This document shows positions 40,493-50,983 of a stretch of DNA of 64,000 nt, piece by piece. The stretch's first letter is position 1, and every line of letters starts with the position of its first letter. The stretch is from Citrobacter sp. MGH106 (GTDB lineage Bacteria > Pseudomonadota > Gammaproteobacteria > Enterobacterales > Enterobacteriaceae): the NCBI RefSeq assembly GCF_001037495.1, contig NZ_KQ089822.1, positions 3,987,938 through 4,051,937 of the forward strand. Reading direction: 5' to 3'. Under the pieces are notes generated by a model, which saw only the letters and a list, made by a program, of their open reading frames with translations, had not been told where the DNA came from and ran no database searches. The position numbers were made by a program, and so were the translations under genes.

Positions 40493-40514
40493 TCCTCTAC
40501 TTTTCCTGCCGTCA

Positions 40515-40525
40515 TCTACACTTAA
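40515..40525 (+). promoter_or_regulatory. Sigma-S type -10 element of blc
   Basis: TCTACACTTAA matches the sigma-S extended -10 consensus (KCTAYRCTTAA) at every position and lies 25 bases before the blc ATG. E. coli blc is known to be expressed at entry to stationary phase under RpoS. Confidence 0.75.
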
Positions 40526-40550
40526 CAAAAAATACAGCAAGGAAAATCCC

Positions 40551-41084
40551 ATGCGCATTCTGCCTGTCGTTGCTGCGGTCGCGGCTGCATTTCTGGTTGT
40601 TGCTTGCAGTACCCCCACTCCGCCAAAAGGCGTTACCGTTGTGAACAACTTTGATGCCAAACGCTATCTCGGAACCTGGTATGAAATCGCGCGCTTCGAC
40701 CATCGTTTTGAGCGAGGGCTGGATAAAGTCACCGCGACCTACAGTTTGCGTGATGATGGTGGTATCAACGTGATCAACAAGGGCTACAACGCAGACCGGG
40801 GTATGTGGCAAAAAACGGAAGGTAAAGCTTATTTTACCGGGGAACCTTCACGTGCCGCACTCAAAGTCTCATTCTTCGGCCCGTTTTACGGAGGGTATAA
40901 CGTAATTGCTCTCGACAGAGAGTATCGGCATGCGCTGGTCTGTGGTCCGGATCGCGACTACCTGTGGATCCTTTCGCGTACCCCTACTATTTCAGATGAG
41001 ATGAAACAGCAGATGCTGGCAATCGCAACCCGAGAAGGGTTCGATGTGAATAAACTGATTTGGGTAAAACAACCTGGCGCTTAA
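40551..41084 (+). CDS. blc: Outer-membrane lipocalin Blc
   Basis: Blc is a bacterial lipocalin, an outer-membrane lipoprotein that binds fatty acids and lysophospholipids. The 177-residue precursor has a lipobox VVAC (Cys at residue 19) and the lipocalin signature [16 protein letters not shown], with the later [18 protein letters not shown] strand. The stop codon overlaps that of convergent gdx by four bases. Sits downstream of ampC, as in E. coli and C. freundii. Confidence 0.94.
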   Translation: MRILPVVAAVAAAFLVVACSTPTPPKGVTVVNNFDAKRYLGTWYEIARFDHRFERGLDKVTATYSLRDDGGINVINKGYNADRGMWQKTEGKAYFTGEPSRAALKVSFFGPFYGGYNVIALDREYRHALVCGPDRDYLWILSRTPTISDEMKQQMLAIATREGFDVNKLIWVKQPGA

Positions 41085-41398
41085 TGGGTGCTGAGCTTCA
41101 GACCAACAATTCCGGCAACAATCAACCCAAGACTCAACAAACGCGCCGGGCTGGCGGATTCACCGAGTAACAGAATACCGGTAATAGCAGCCCCCACCGC
41201 ACCAATACCGGTCCAGACGGCATAGGCCGTCCCAACCGGCAGTGTTCTCATCGCCCACGAAAGCATGGCGATACTGACGATCATTGCCACCACGGTAATG
41301 ATGCTCGGCGTCAGGCGGGTAAAACTATGGGTATACTTCAAGCCAATCGCCCATACAACTTCGAGCAGTCCAGCAATGAGTAAAATGATCCAGGACAT
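41081..41398 (-). CDS. gdx: Guanidinium exporter, small multidrug resistance family
   Basis: Gdx (formerly SugE) exports guanidinium in exchange for protons. The 105-residue protein has four membrane segments; the conserved glutamate is in the first ([16 protein letters not shown]). The SMR subtype is supported by the guanidine-II riboswitch directly upstream. It is convergent with blc. Confidence 0.94.
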   Translation of the reverse strand: MSWIILLIAGLLEVVWAIGLKYTHSFTRLTPSIITVVAMIVSIAMLSWAMRTLPVGTAYAVWTGIGAVGAAITGILLLGESASPARLLSLGLIVAGIVGLKLSTH

Positions 41399-41416
41399 AT
41401 AAGGCTCCAGAACAAT

Positions 41417-41461
41417 GGGGCCGTCCCCGGTGAAAGAAGCGTTTGCAGGCCGTCCTGCAAA
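41417..41461 (-). promoter_or_regulatory. Guanidine-II (mini-ykkC) riboswitch upstream of gdx
   Basis: Read on the minus strand, two hairpins lie in tandem with ACGG loops: an 8-bp stem TTTGCAGG/CCTGCAAA (41461-41442) and a 4-bp stem GGGG/CCCC (41428-41417). Twin stem-loops with ACGR loops define the guanidine-II class. The second hairpin ends 18 bases before the gdx start, close to the GGAG site, which suits translational control. Confidence 0.9.
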
Positions 41462-41602
41462 GCAGAAGTATGAAAAGGCATTTTTGCCTGAGAGAAAATG
41501 AATTTCAACCTTTTTATTAACCGCCTACTTAAAGCAAGAATTAAGCACAATTAGCAGCGTAGTTCGCGCATTTGGCTCACATTGGATTTCTCTATGATGA
41601 AG

Positions 41603-41624
41603 GGCTTTCTGAATTCAGGAAGCC
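41603..41624. promoter_or_regulatory. 22-bp palindrome upstream of ecnR
   Basis: Two 11-base halves around a central GAATTC are complementary except for one pair. It lies just before a GTG that could start ecnR and contains AGGAAG, a possible ribosome-binding site. It could be an operator or an RNA hairpin that hides that site. Confidence 0.5.
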
Positions 41625-41654
41625 GTGTGCCCCTCTTCTGAATGCGAAAAGTTT

Positions 41655-42254
41655 ATGCTTAAAATTTTAGTGATTGACCGATGCCACTACACCCGTACAG
41701 GGTTAGAGGCTTTGCTCAATCATTCTGGGATGTTCAACTCTTCATTTCTGGTGTCAGGAATTAATAATCTCCTGCTGGCAAAAGAGCATATTTTGCAGTG
41801 GAAGCCACATCTGGTGATCGCCGATTTATACAGTTTTCTCAGCGATGCTCATTCCAGTCCGCCGATAGCACCTTTTTTTATGAGTTGTGGCATGATCCCC
41901 CTGATCCTGCTGCGACCAGGAGATCGAGAGCACATACCCGCCCACAACCCTCAATATTCAGTCCACTCGGTATTATCCAAACGCGCCACGCTGGCCGAAT
42001 TGTCAGACAACATTCAGGATGCATTACATGTTCGCCCCACGTTAGAGACAGCAAAAAACGTTACACCATTGCTTACGCCGCAGGAGGAAAAAGTATTGTC
42101 GATGTGGATGGATGGCGTGGGTAACAATGAGATAGCAGCAGCACTTTGTATTCATGGCAAGACGGTCTACACCTATAAACGCAATATCCGAATGAAACTG
42201 CATTTGGGAAACCGTTTCTCACCGTTTCTGTCACTGCCGGAGAAAATGAATTAA
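41655..42254 (+). CDS. ecnR: LuxR-type regulator of the entericidin locus
   Basis: A response-regulator-like protein: a receiver-like N-terminal domain (MLKILVIDRCHYTRTGLEAL) and a C-terminal LuxR/FixJ helix-turn-helix (LTPQEEKVLSMWMDGVGNNE and HGKTVYTYKRNIR). It matches the EcnR/EntR protein described next to ecnAB in C. freundii; E. coli K-12 lacks it. The receiver has an Asp in LVIADLYSF but no full acidic pocket, so phosphorylation is uncertain. I prefer the ATG at 41655 (199 residues); the GTG at 41625 has a better ribosome site and would add 10 residues. Confidence 0.82.
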   Translation: MLKILVIDRCHYTRTGLEALLNHSGMFNSSFLVSGINNLLLAKEHILQWKPHLVIADLYSFLSDAHSSPPIAPFFMSCGMIPLILLRPGDREHIPAHNPQYSVHSVLSKRATLAELSDNIQDALHVRPTLETAKNVTPLLTPQEEKVLSMWMDGVGNNEIAAALCIHGKTVYTYKRNIRMKLHLGNRFSPFLSLPEKMN

Positions 42255-42279
42255 CGGTACGACACAACGTCGTACCGTT
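42253..42279. terminator. Bidirectional terminator between ecnR and ecnB
   Basis: AACGGTACGAC and GTCGTACCGTT form a perfect 11-bp stem with a 5-base loop. It begins at the ecnR stop codon and ends 5 bases from the ecnB stop, so it serves both convergent genes. The T runs are short. Confidence 0.7.
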
Positions 42280-42284
42280 CATGG

Positions 42285-42431
42285 TTATTGCTGGGCTTTG
42301 GTCGCTGCACCAGAAATGGCACTACCACCTTCAGAAATATCCTGCCCTACGCCTCGCGTGGTATTACACGCGGTTAATACAGAAGAAAGTACCAACACAG
42401 AAAAGATCGCAGCAATTGTCTTTTTAACCAT
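42285..42431 (-). CDS. ecnB: Entericidin B lipoprotein (bacteriolytic toxin)
   Basis: EcnB is a small lipoprotein that promotes lysis in stationary phase in E. coli. The 48-residue reading frame has a signal sequence ([18 protein letters not shown]), lipobox LTAC and a mature end that reads [13 protein letters not shown]. It differs at only a few residues from E. coli EcnB as I recall it. It lies downstream of ecnA in the same direction with a 107-base gap and a sigma-S-like promoter. Confidence 0.93.
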   Translation of the reverse strand: MVKKTIAAIFSVLVLSSVLTACNTTRGVGQDISEGGSAISGAATKAQQ

Positions 42432-42461
42432 AACGTCTTCCTTTTCTAGCCAATATTGTTT

Positions 42462-42470
42462 GTGTATAGC
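42462..42470 (-). promoter_or_regulatory. Sigma-S type -10 element of ecnB
   Basis: On the minus strand GCTATACAC matches the first seven positions of the sigma-S extended -10 consensus. It lies 30 bases before the ecnB ATG. E. coli ecnB is known to depend on RpoS. Confidence 0.5.
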
Positions 42471-42538
42471 TACTTAATGATAGACAAGATCCGAAAGGTT
42501 GACGGATAAACGGGCGTTTTTAAGACAATATGAGAAGA

Positions 42539-42673
42539 TCAGCTAGCGGCGTGAGAGATTGAATTACCAAGGTGTTTGATATCTTCACCGAAGCCACGCG
42601 CAGTGTTACAGCCCGTCAGGAGAGTGCTGGTGAAAAGGATGAACATTACAAGACCGAGAAGACGTTTCATCAT
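42539..42673 (-). CDS. ecnA: Entericidin A lipoprotein (antidote)
   Basis: EcnA is the small lipoprotein paired with EcnB and described as its antidote. The 44-residue frame has a signal sequence (MMKRLLGLVMFILFTSTL), lipobox LTGC and the mature part NTARGFGEDIKHLGNSISHA. It is three residues longer than E. coli EcnA, all in the hydrophobic part of the signal. Either of two adjacent ATG codons (42673 or 42670) could start it. It lies 57 bases downstream of efp. Confidence 0.92.
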   Translation of the reverse strand: MMKRLLGLVMFILFTSTLLTGCNTARGFGEDIKHLGNSISHAAS

Positions 42674-42730
42674 TCCTGCCCTGGAAAAAGTATGGCGCAG
42701 CAATCTGCGCCATAGATCAAATAGGATGTA

Positions 42731-43297
42731 TTACTTAACGCGGGAAACGTATTCGCCTGAACGCGTATCCACTTTGATCACTTCGCCGATCTGTACGAAC
42801 AGCGGAACTTTAACTACAGCACCAGTGGACAGAGTAGCCGGTTTGCCACCAGTACCTGCGGTGTCGCCTTTCAGACCTGGATCAGTTTCGATGATTTCCA
42901 GCTCAACGAAGTTCGGCGGGGTCACAGAGATAGGCTGACCATTCCACAGGGTCACGATGCACTCAGCCTGATCCAGCAACCATTTAGCGCTGTCACCTAC
43001 CGCTTTCGCGTCAGCTGCAAGCTGTTCGAAAGTAGAGTTGTTCATGAAATGGTAGAATTCACCATCGTTGTACAGGTAAGTCAGGTTCATATCTACAACG
43101 TCTGCGCCTTCAGCGGAGTCAGTAGATTTGAAAGTTTTCTCTACACGAGTACCGGTCAGCAGACGGCGCAGCTTAACGCGCGCGAAAGCCTGGCCTTTAC
43201 CCGGTTTAACGAATTCACTGGCTTCAACCGCATAAGGTTCGCCGTCCATCATGATTTTAAGACCGGCACGAAAATCGTTGCTATAGTAAGTCGCCAT
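42731..43297 (-). CDS. efp: Elongation factor P
   Basis: EF-P enters stalled ribosomes at polyproline stretches and speeds peptide bond formation. It is a 188-residue three-domain protein shaped like tRNA; the lysine modified by EpmA/EpmB is Lys34 in [13 protein letters not shown]. It diverges from epmB across 41 bases, so the factor and one of its modifying enzymes share a control region. Confidence 0.97.
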   Translation of the reverse strand: MATYYSNDFRAGLKIMMDGEPYAVEASEFVKPGKGQAFARVKLRRLLTGTRVEKTFKSTDSAEGADVVDMNLTYLYNDGEFYHFMNNSTFEQLAADAKAVGDSAKWLLDQAECIVTLWNGQPISVTPPNFVELEIIETDPGLKGDTAGTGGKPATLSTGAVVKVPLFVQIGEVIKVDTRSGEYVSRVK

Positions 43298-43338
43298 AAG
43301 GCCCTCTGAAAATTGTTAACTGGTAGCTAAGCCACAAA

Positions 43339-44367
43339 ATGGCGCATATTGTAACCCTAAACACCCCATCCAGAGAAGATTGGTTAGTACAACTTGCCGA
43401 TGTTCTCACCGATCCGGATGAACTATTACGTCTTTTGAATATAGACGCTGATGAAAACTTGCTCGCAGGTCGCGAGGCAAAACGTCTTTTTGCTCTACGC
43501 GTACCGCGATCGTTTATCGCTCGTATGGAGAAAGGTAACCCCAACGATCCCCTGCTGCGTCAGGTACTCACCTCACAGGATGAATTCGTCGCCGCACCTG
43601 GATTCTCTACTGACCCGCTGGATGAACAACACAGCGTCGTGCCAGGATTGCTGCATAAATACCGCAATCGGGCGTTACTGCTGGTAAAAGGCGGCTGCGC
43701 GGTAAACTGCCGCTACTGTTTCCGTCGCCATTTCCCTTATGCCGATAATCAAGGGAATAAGCGTAACTGGCAGGTCGCATTAGATTACATCGCCACCCAC
43801 CCGGAACTCGATGAAATTATCTTTTCTGGTGGCGATCCGCTAATGGCCAAGGATCATGAACTGGACTGGTTGCTAACGCAACTGGAAGCCATTTCGCATA
43901 TAAAACGTCTGCGTATTCACAGCCGTCTGCCGATTGTTATCCCGGCACGTATCACGGAAAAGCTGGCAACCCGGTTCGAACAATCACGTCTGCAAGTTCT
44001 GCTGGTAAATCATATTAACCACGCTAACGAAATCGATGAAGAATTTCGTCAGGCGATGACCCGATTGCGCAAAGCGAACGTCACGCTGCTCAACCAAAGC
44101 GTATTGTTGCGTGGTGTAAATGATAACGCGCAAACGCTGGCCGATCTCAGCAATGCGCTGTTTGATGCGGGAGTGATGCCTTATTATCTGCACGTACTGG
44201 ATAAGGTACAGGGAGCTGCCCACTTTATAGTCAGTGACGATGAAGCGCGGCAAATCATGCGCGAACTGTTGACGCTGGTGTCAGGTTATATGGTGCCCAA
44301 ACTGGCACGCGAAATTGGCGGGGAGCCAAGCAAGACACCGCTGGATTTGCAATTACGACAAAACTGA
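43339..44367 (+). CDS. epmB: L-lysine 2,3-aminomutase (EF-P modification)
   Basis: EpmB (YjeK) is a radical-SAM, PLP-dependent enzyme that turns (S)-alpha-lysine into (R)-beta-lysine for EpmA. The radical-SAM motif CAVNCRYCFRR (CxxxCxxC) is near residue 120, and the C-terminal GYMVPKLAREIGGEPSK segment holds the PLP lysine. Length 342 equals E. coli. It is divergent from efp. Confidence 0.95.
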   Translation: MAHIVTLNTPSREDWLVQLADVLTDPDELLRLLNIDADENLLAGREAKRLFALRVPRSFIARMEKGNPNDPLLRQVLTSQDEFVAAPGFSTDPLDEQHSVVPGLLHKYRNRALLLVKGGCAVNCRYCFRRHFPYADNQGNKRNWQVALDYIATHPELDEIIFSGGDPLMAKDHELDWLLTQLEAISHIKRLRIHSRLPIVIPARITEKLATRFEQSRLQVLLVNHINHANEIDEEFRQAMTRLRKANVTLLNQSVLLRGVNDNAQTLADLSNALFDAGVMPYYLHVLDKVQGAAHFIVSDDEARQIMRELLTLVSGYMVPKLAREIGGEPSKTPLDLQLRQN

Positions 44368-44369
44368 TA

Positions 44370-44456
44370 ATACCCGTCGAGGCTTCGCTTATCAGGCCTA
44401 CGGTCACTTGCACCTGTAGGCCTGATAAGACGCTTTAGCGTCGCCATCCGGCAACG
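44370..44456. repeat. BIME-type repeat between epmB and yjeI
   Basis: CTTATCAGGCCTAC and GTAGGCCTGATAAG form one palindrome at about 44389-44430, followed by a second unit with GACGC...GCGTC and GCCATCCGGCA (44430-44453). The arrangement is a REP doublet between convergent genes. Confidence 0.65.
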
Positions 44457-44466
44457 CCAGCGTTTA

Positions 44467-44820
44467 TCAGTTAGGGCACTTATAAACCTGACCAATCATC
44501 TCACTGGCAGTCGGGACAAAACTGGATAGCATCCCTTGCGATGGGCTGCTGACACCATAAATCACGTTACCGCCCATTGCCGCAGCCTGATTACGCAGGT
44601 CATTTGCCGCACCGCGCATAGAGCCACCTTCTTCGCCATGCTGACCAGAAAGCCAGTTGCTTTGTTTACCGGTCGCAGTACCAACCAGTTGACACTCTGC
44701 GCCAGGCTTCTCTTCGACAAAGCGTACGCTTTGTCCGGCTGAACTCAGTTCGTTGCTGGAGCTACAACCCGCCATCAGTAGCGCGGCACCAACGATCCCT
44801 GCTAAATATTTCACGTGCAT
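44467..44820 (-). CDS. yjeI: Lipoprotein of the DUF4156 family
   Basis: A 117-residue putative lipoprotein with lipobox MAGC at residues 16-19 and a serine-rich region after it. The mature part has two further cysteines (AECQLVG and VYKCPN), possibly a disulfide. It matches E. coli YjeI; the function is unknown. I chose the ATG at 44820 (MHVKYLAGIVG) since it gives a proper lipoprotein signal; an upstream ATG would add 23 residues that do not fit one. Confidence 0.87.
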   Translation of the reverse strand: MHVKYLAGIVGAALLMAGCSSSNELSSAGQSVRFVEEKPGAECQLVGTATGKQSNWLSGQHGEEGGSMRGAANDLRNQAAAMGGNVIYGVSSPSQGMLSSFVPTASEMIGQVYKCPN

Positions 44821-44892
44821 GTTATTCCCCATAATCAATGAGCTGGACCTTTTGTCCGTAGCTGAATCATATACTAAAAAGATGACCAAAAG

Positions 44893-44927
44893 AAAAACCC
44901 CCGGACATTTCTGTCTGGGGGTTTTTC
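44893..44927 (-). terminator. groESL operon terminator
   Basis: On the minus strand AAAAACCCCC and GGGGGTTTTT form the core of a GC-rich stem that extends through GACA/TGTC, followed by a T-rich run. It lies about 145 bases after the groEL stop, with an ERIC element between. Confidence 0.85.
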
Positions 44928-44942
44928 ATTTATGGGAGATGA

Positions 44943-45066
44943 ACACCCAAATCATTCTGGTTGCAGCAAGGCGGCAAGTTTGTTTATCCCCAGGAGCTTA
45001 CTAGAGTAAGCAACAGGGGTTAGCAAACGCAGCCAACACATCTGCAACCTGAAGGATGCAGGGTGT
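44943..45066. repeat. ERIC (IRU) element in the groEL 3' untranslated region
   Basis: The centre contains ATCCCCAGGAGCTTACT, the signature of ERIC, and the mirror AGTAAGCAACAGGGGTTAGC. The outer ends ACACCC and GGGTGT, and GGTTGCAGCAAGGCGGCAAG with GCAGCCAACACATCTGCAACC, complete the usual 124-127 base inverted repeat. It is transcribed as part of the groESL mRNA and begins 7 bases past the groEL stop. Confidence 0.9.
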
Positions 45067-45072
45067 GGGCAA

Positions 45073-46731
<1,659 letters not shown>

Positions 46732-46762
46732 TTAAATTCGTATGTTCAGTGTCGTTCGCGGA

Positions 46763-47230
<468 letters not shown>

Positions 47231-47334
47231 TCATAACGATTTCTGCCATCTCGTCATAAGCAAATCCGATTGTGATAACATCGAAAAACTGCGTAGTTGC
47301 CTGACTTTCAGGCATAACCGGACAATAACTAATT

Positions 47335-48582
47335 ATGAGTGGACTGAAACAAGAACTGGGGCTGGCTCAGGGTATCGGCTTGTTATCGACATCATTACTC
47401 GGTACGGGCGTATTTGCCGTTCCCGCACTGGCCGCGTTAGTCGCTGGCAATAACAGCCTGTGGGCATGGCCAGTTCTCATCGTTTTAGTCTTTCCCATCG
47501 CCATTGTCTTTGCCGTACTCGGTCGCCATTTCCCCAGCGCGGGTGGTGTGGCGCATTTCGTCGGAATGGCTTTTGGCCCACGTCTGGAACGCGTCACCGG
47601 CTGGCTATTTTTATCGGTTATTCCCGTTGGCCTCCCTGCTGCACTCCATATTGCTGCCGGATTCGGTCAGGCGATGTTTGGCTGGCATGGTTGGCAACTG
47701 TTGCTGGCAGAACTCGGTACGTTGGTCCTGGTGTGGTACATCGGTTCACGCGGTGCCAGCTCCAGCGCTAACCTGCAAACGGTGATTGCCGGGCTGATTG
47801 TTGCTCTTATTGTCGCTATCTGGTGGGCTGGAGAGCTAAGGCCGGGCGAAATCCCCTTCCCTTCTGTCAGTAACATTGAACTTCCCGGATTGTTCGCGGC
47901 GCTGTCGGTAATGTTCTGGTGTTTTGTCGGCCTTGAAGCGTTTGCACACCTGGCGTCCGAATTCAAAAACCCCGAGAGAGATTTCCCACGCGCGCTGATG
48001 ACTGGCCTGCTGCTGGCCGGTACCGTTTACTGGGCGTGTACGGTGGTAGTACTCCATTTCGGTGCTTACGGTGAGCAGATGGCTGCGGCGGCTTCACTGC
48101 CCGAAATTGTCGTGCAGCTGTTTGGCGTGCAAGCGCTGTGGGTAGCCTGTGTCATTGGTTATCTGGCCTGTTTTGCCAGCCTGAATATTTATATTCAGAG
48201 TTTCGCCAGACTGGTGTGGTCACAAGCACAATATAAACCGAACCACTATCTGGCTCGCCTGTCCCCTCGTCATCTTCCGCGCAATGCGCTGAACGCAGTG
48301 TTGGGCTGCTGCGTGGTCAGTACATTGTGCATTTATGTGCTGCAAATCAATCTCGACGCATTAATCGTCTACGCTAACGGCATCTTTATTATGATCTATC
48401 TACTGTGCATGCTGGCAGGATGTCGATTACTGAAAGGACACTATCGCGCTTTAGCGGTTATTGGTTGTCTGCTGTGCCTGCTGTTGCTGGCTATGGTCGG
48501 TTGGAAGAGTATGTATGCGTTGATTATGCTGGCAGCACTGTGGCTGTTTTTACCCAAGCGGAAGCAGGCTGAAGCCCGGTAA
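47335..48582 (+). CDS. yjeH: Amino acid exporter YjeH (APC family)
   Basis: A 415-residue inner-membrane protein with about 12 hydrophobic segments, of the APC superfamily; E. coli YjeH exports methionine and branched-chain amino acids. The N-terminal GIGLLSTSLLGTGVFAVPAL segment is the unwound first helix with the GTG substrate motif. It diverges from groES and converges with fxsA. Confidence 0.9.
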   Translation: MSGLKQELGLAQGIGLLSTSLLGTGVFAVPALAALVAGNNSLWAWPVLIVLVFPIAIVFAVLGRHFPSAGGVAHFVGMAFGPRLERVTGWLFLSVIPVGLPAALHIAAGFGQAMFGWHGWQLLLAELGTLVLVWYIGSRGASSSANLQTVIAGLIVALIVAIWWAGELRPGEIPFPSVSNIELPGLFAALSVMFWCFVGLEAFAHLASEFKNPERDFPRALMTGLLLAGTVYWACTVVVLHFGAYGEQMAAAASLPEIVVQLFGVQALWVACVIGYLACFASLNIYIQSFARLVWSQAQYKPNHYLARLSPRHLPRNALNAVLGCCVVSTLCIYVLQINLDALIVYANGIFIMIYLLCMLAGCRLLKGHYRALAVIGCLLCLLLLAMVGWKSMYALIMLAALWLFLPKRKQAEAR

Positions 48583-48614
48583 GCTTAGCGCTACCGGGCG
48601 ATCATTTCAGAGGG

Positions 48615-49094
48615 TTAATCCCGACGATCATCGTCTTTATGGTCAAGACGGTTGCGATCGTCGTCTTTGCGTTGAAATTCCCCGTCAAACGTCTCACCAC
48701 CGCCGGTTCCGGCGCCAAAACCGCCACCAGGCATACGAGAAAAACGCAGGTGCGGCAGGAGCTTCATGGTCAGATGCTTCTGTACTGGAGGTAATAAAAG
48801 AAGAAGACCAAGGAAGTCGGTGAAGAAGCCAGGAAGCACCAGCAGCAAGCCAGCAATAATCAGCGACACGCTTTTAATCATTTCTGCAGCGGGGCTTTCA
48901 CCTGCCGCCATCTTTTGCTGCATCAGCAGAAAATTCTTGAACCCTTGGTTGCGTACCAGCGACATCCCGATGACCGAAGTGAAGATAACCAGGAGCAGGG
49001 TCATCAGAACGCCTAACACATGGGCGACCTGGATAAAGATAGAAATCTCAATGTAAACATAAAGAAAGATGGCAAGTAATGGTATCCAGCGCAA
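48615..49094 (-). CDS. fxsA: FxsA family membrane protein
   Basis: A 159-residue inner-membrane protein; overexpression of E. coli FxsA relieves exclusion of phage T7 by the F plasmid PifA system. It has an N-terminal membrane helix, a second hydrophobic region (MIKSVSLIIAGLLLVLPGFF and following leucines) and a highly charged C-terminal tail (KDDDRNRLDHKDDDRRD). It is convergent with yjeH. Confidence 0.9.
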   Translation of the reverse strand: MRWIPLLAIFLYVYIEISIFIQVAHVLGVLMTLLLVIFTSVIGMSLVRNQGFKNFLLMQQKMAAGESPAAEMIKSVSLIIAGLLLVLPGFFTDFLGLLLLLPPVQKHLTMKLLPHLRFSRMPGGGFGAGTGGGETFDGEFQRKDDDRNRLDHKDDDRRD

Positions 49095-49230
49095 AGGACT
49101 CTCCTGTAAATAACAGCCGTTTTCGCAACGCCTGTCTGAATGGTTGTGCGACTCGCATTAGTCAGATGTTGAGGTCGTTAGCAAAATTTCAAGCTGTTTG
49201 TACACTTATATTTGGTATTAATCCTAAAGG

Positions 49231-49246
49231 GGTGATCTATTTCACA
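49231..49246 (+). promoter_or_regulatory. CRP site upstream of aspA
   Basis: GGTGATCTATTTCACA matches the CRP consensus (TGTGA N6 TCACA) with one mismatch. It lies 186 bases before the aspA start, in a 337-base fxsA-aspA gap that is otherwise AT-rich. E. coli aspA is catabolite-regulated. Confidence 0.7.
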
Positions 49247-49431
49247 TAATAATAAATAAGGGGTAAATTCCACACTTTAAGTGATCCAGATTACGGTAGA
49301 AATCCTGAAGCAGCATATGATCTCGGGTATCAGACCGATGCAGGGGATAATCGTCGGTCGAGAAACAATCGAAATCACATATATCCTGTGTGTTTAGTAA
49401 AATCATTGGCAGCTTGAAAAAGAAGGTTCAC

Positions 49432-50868
49432 ATGTTAAACAACATTCGTATCGAAGAAGATTTGTTGGGTACCAGGGAAGTTCCAGCGGACGCCTACTAC
49501 GGTGTTCATACTCTGAGAGCGATTGAAAACTTCTACATTAGCAATAACAAAATCAGTGATATTCCTGAATTTGTTCGCGGTATGGTAATGGTTAAAAAGG
49601 CAGCGGCCCTGGCCAACAAAGAGCTGCAAACCATTCCTAAGAGTGTGGCAAATGCCATTATCGCAGCGTGTGATGAAGTCCTGAATAACGGAAAATGCAT
49701 GGATCAGTTCCCGGTAGACGTTTACCAGGGCGGTGCGGGTACCTCCGTCAACATGAATACCAACGAAGTGCTGGCCAATATCGGTCTGGAACTGATGGGT
49801 CACCAGAAAGGTGAATATCAGTACCTGAACCCGAACGACCACGTGAACAAATGTCAGTCCACCAACGATGCTTATCCGACCGGTTTCCGTATCGCTGTTT
49901 ACGCATCTATCATCAAACTGATTGATGCTCTGAACCAGTTGCGCGAAGGCTTCGAACAAAAAGCCGTTGAATTCCAGGACATCCTGAAAATGGGCCGTAC
50001 CCAGTTGCAGGATGCTGTACCGATGACCCTCGGTCAGGAATTCCGTGCTTTCAGCGTACTGCTGAAAGAAGAAGTGAAAAACATTGGTCGTACCGCAGAG
50101 CTGCTGCTGGAAGTTAACCTCGGCGCAACAGCAATCGGTACTGGTCTGAACACACCGAAAGAGTACTCTCCGCTGGCAGTGCAAAAACTGGCTGAAGTTA
50201 CTGGTTTTGCCTGCGTTCCGGCTGAAGACCTGATTGAAGCAACCTCCGACTGCGGCGCATACGTTATGGTGCATAGTGCACTGAAACGTCTGGCTGTGAA
50301 GATGTCCAAAATCTGTAACGACCTGCGTTTGCTCTCCTCTGGCCCACGTGCTGGTCTGAACGAGATCAACCTGCCGGAATTGCAGGCTGGCTCTTCCATC
50401 ATGCCGGCAAAAGTGAACCCGGTTGTTCCGGAAGTCGTAAACCAGGTATGCTTTAAAGTCATCGGTAACGATGTCACCGTCACCATGGCGTCTGAAGCAG
50501 GTCAGCTGCAGCTGAACGTAATGGAACCGGTAATCGGCCAGGCAATGTTCGAATCTATCCATATTCTGAGCAACGCTTGCTACAACCTGCTGGAAAAATG
50601 CGTTAGCGGCATCACCGCTAACAAAGAAGTGTGTGAAGCATTCGTATACAACTCCATCGGTATCGTCACCTACCTCAACCCGTTCATCGGTCACCACAAC
50701 GGCGACATCGTCGGTAAAATTTGTGCCGAAACAGGTAAGAGCGTACGTGAAGTTGTCCTGGAGCGCGGCCTGTTGACCGAAGCAGAACTGGACGATATCT
50801 TCTCTGCACAAAACCTGATGCACCCTGCTTATAAAGCAAAACGTTATACTGATGAAAGCGAACAGTAA
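49432..50868 (+). CDS. aspA: Aspartate ammonia-lyase
   Basis: AspA converts aspartate to fumarate and ammonia; under anaerobiosis the fumarate feeds fumarate reductase. The 478-residue protein has the superfamily signature [13 protein letters not shown] chose the ATG at 49432 ([13 protein letters not shown]), with AGAAGG just upstream; a longer frame from 49390 adds 14 residues and is less likely. It is followed by a strong terminator and then dcuA. Confidence 0.96.
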   Translation: MLNNIRIEEDLLGTREVPADAYYGVHTLRAIENFYISNNKISDIPEFVRGMVMVKKAAALANKELQTIPKSVANAIIAACDEVLNNGKCMDQFPVDVYQGGAGTSVNMNTNEVLANIGLELMGHQKGEYQYLNPNDHVNKCQSTNDAYPTGFRIAVYASIIKLIDALNQLREGFEQKAVEFQDILKMGRTQLQDAVPMTLGQEFRAFSVLLKEEVKNIGRTAELLLEVNLGATAIGTGLNTPKEYSPLAVQKLAEVTGFACVPAEDLIEATSDCGAYVMVHSALKRLAVKMSKICNDLRLLSSGPRAGLNEINLPELQAGSSIMPAKVNPVVPEVVNQVCFKVIGNDVTVTMASEAGQLQLNVMEPVIGQAMFESIHILSNACYNLLEKCVSGITANKEVCEAFVYNSIGIVTYLNPFIGHHNGDIVGKICAETGKSVREVVLERGLLTEAELDDIFSAQNLMHPAYKAKRYTDESEQ

Positions 50869-50889
50869 TCGTGTAGGGTAGTACCAGAG

Positions 50890-50919
50890 AAGGCACGTCA
50901 TGATGACGTGCCTTTTTTC
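50890..50919 (+). terminator. Terminator between aspA and dcuA
   Basis: Two 11-bp arms (AAGGCACGTCA / TGACGTGCCTT) flank a 3-base loop, followed by TTTTTCTT. It begins 21 bases after the aspA stop. Some read-through to dcuA is likely, as in E. coli. Confidence 0.9.
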
Positions 50920-50983
50920 TTACTCGAAGTTACTTAAAAACAACAATTTAATATCAACTTGTTAAACAACAAGGAAGGCTAAT

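Noticed and set aside
49435..50901. 488-residue open frame antisense to aspA
   Set aside because: It mirrors nearly all of aspA in reverse, has no recognisable domain and arises from the biased codons of a highly expressed gene.
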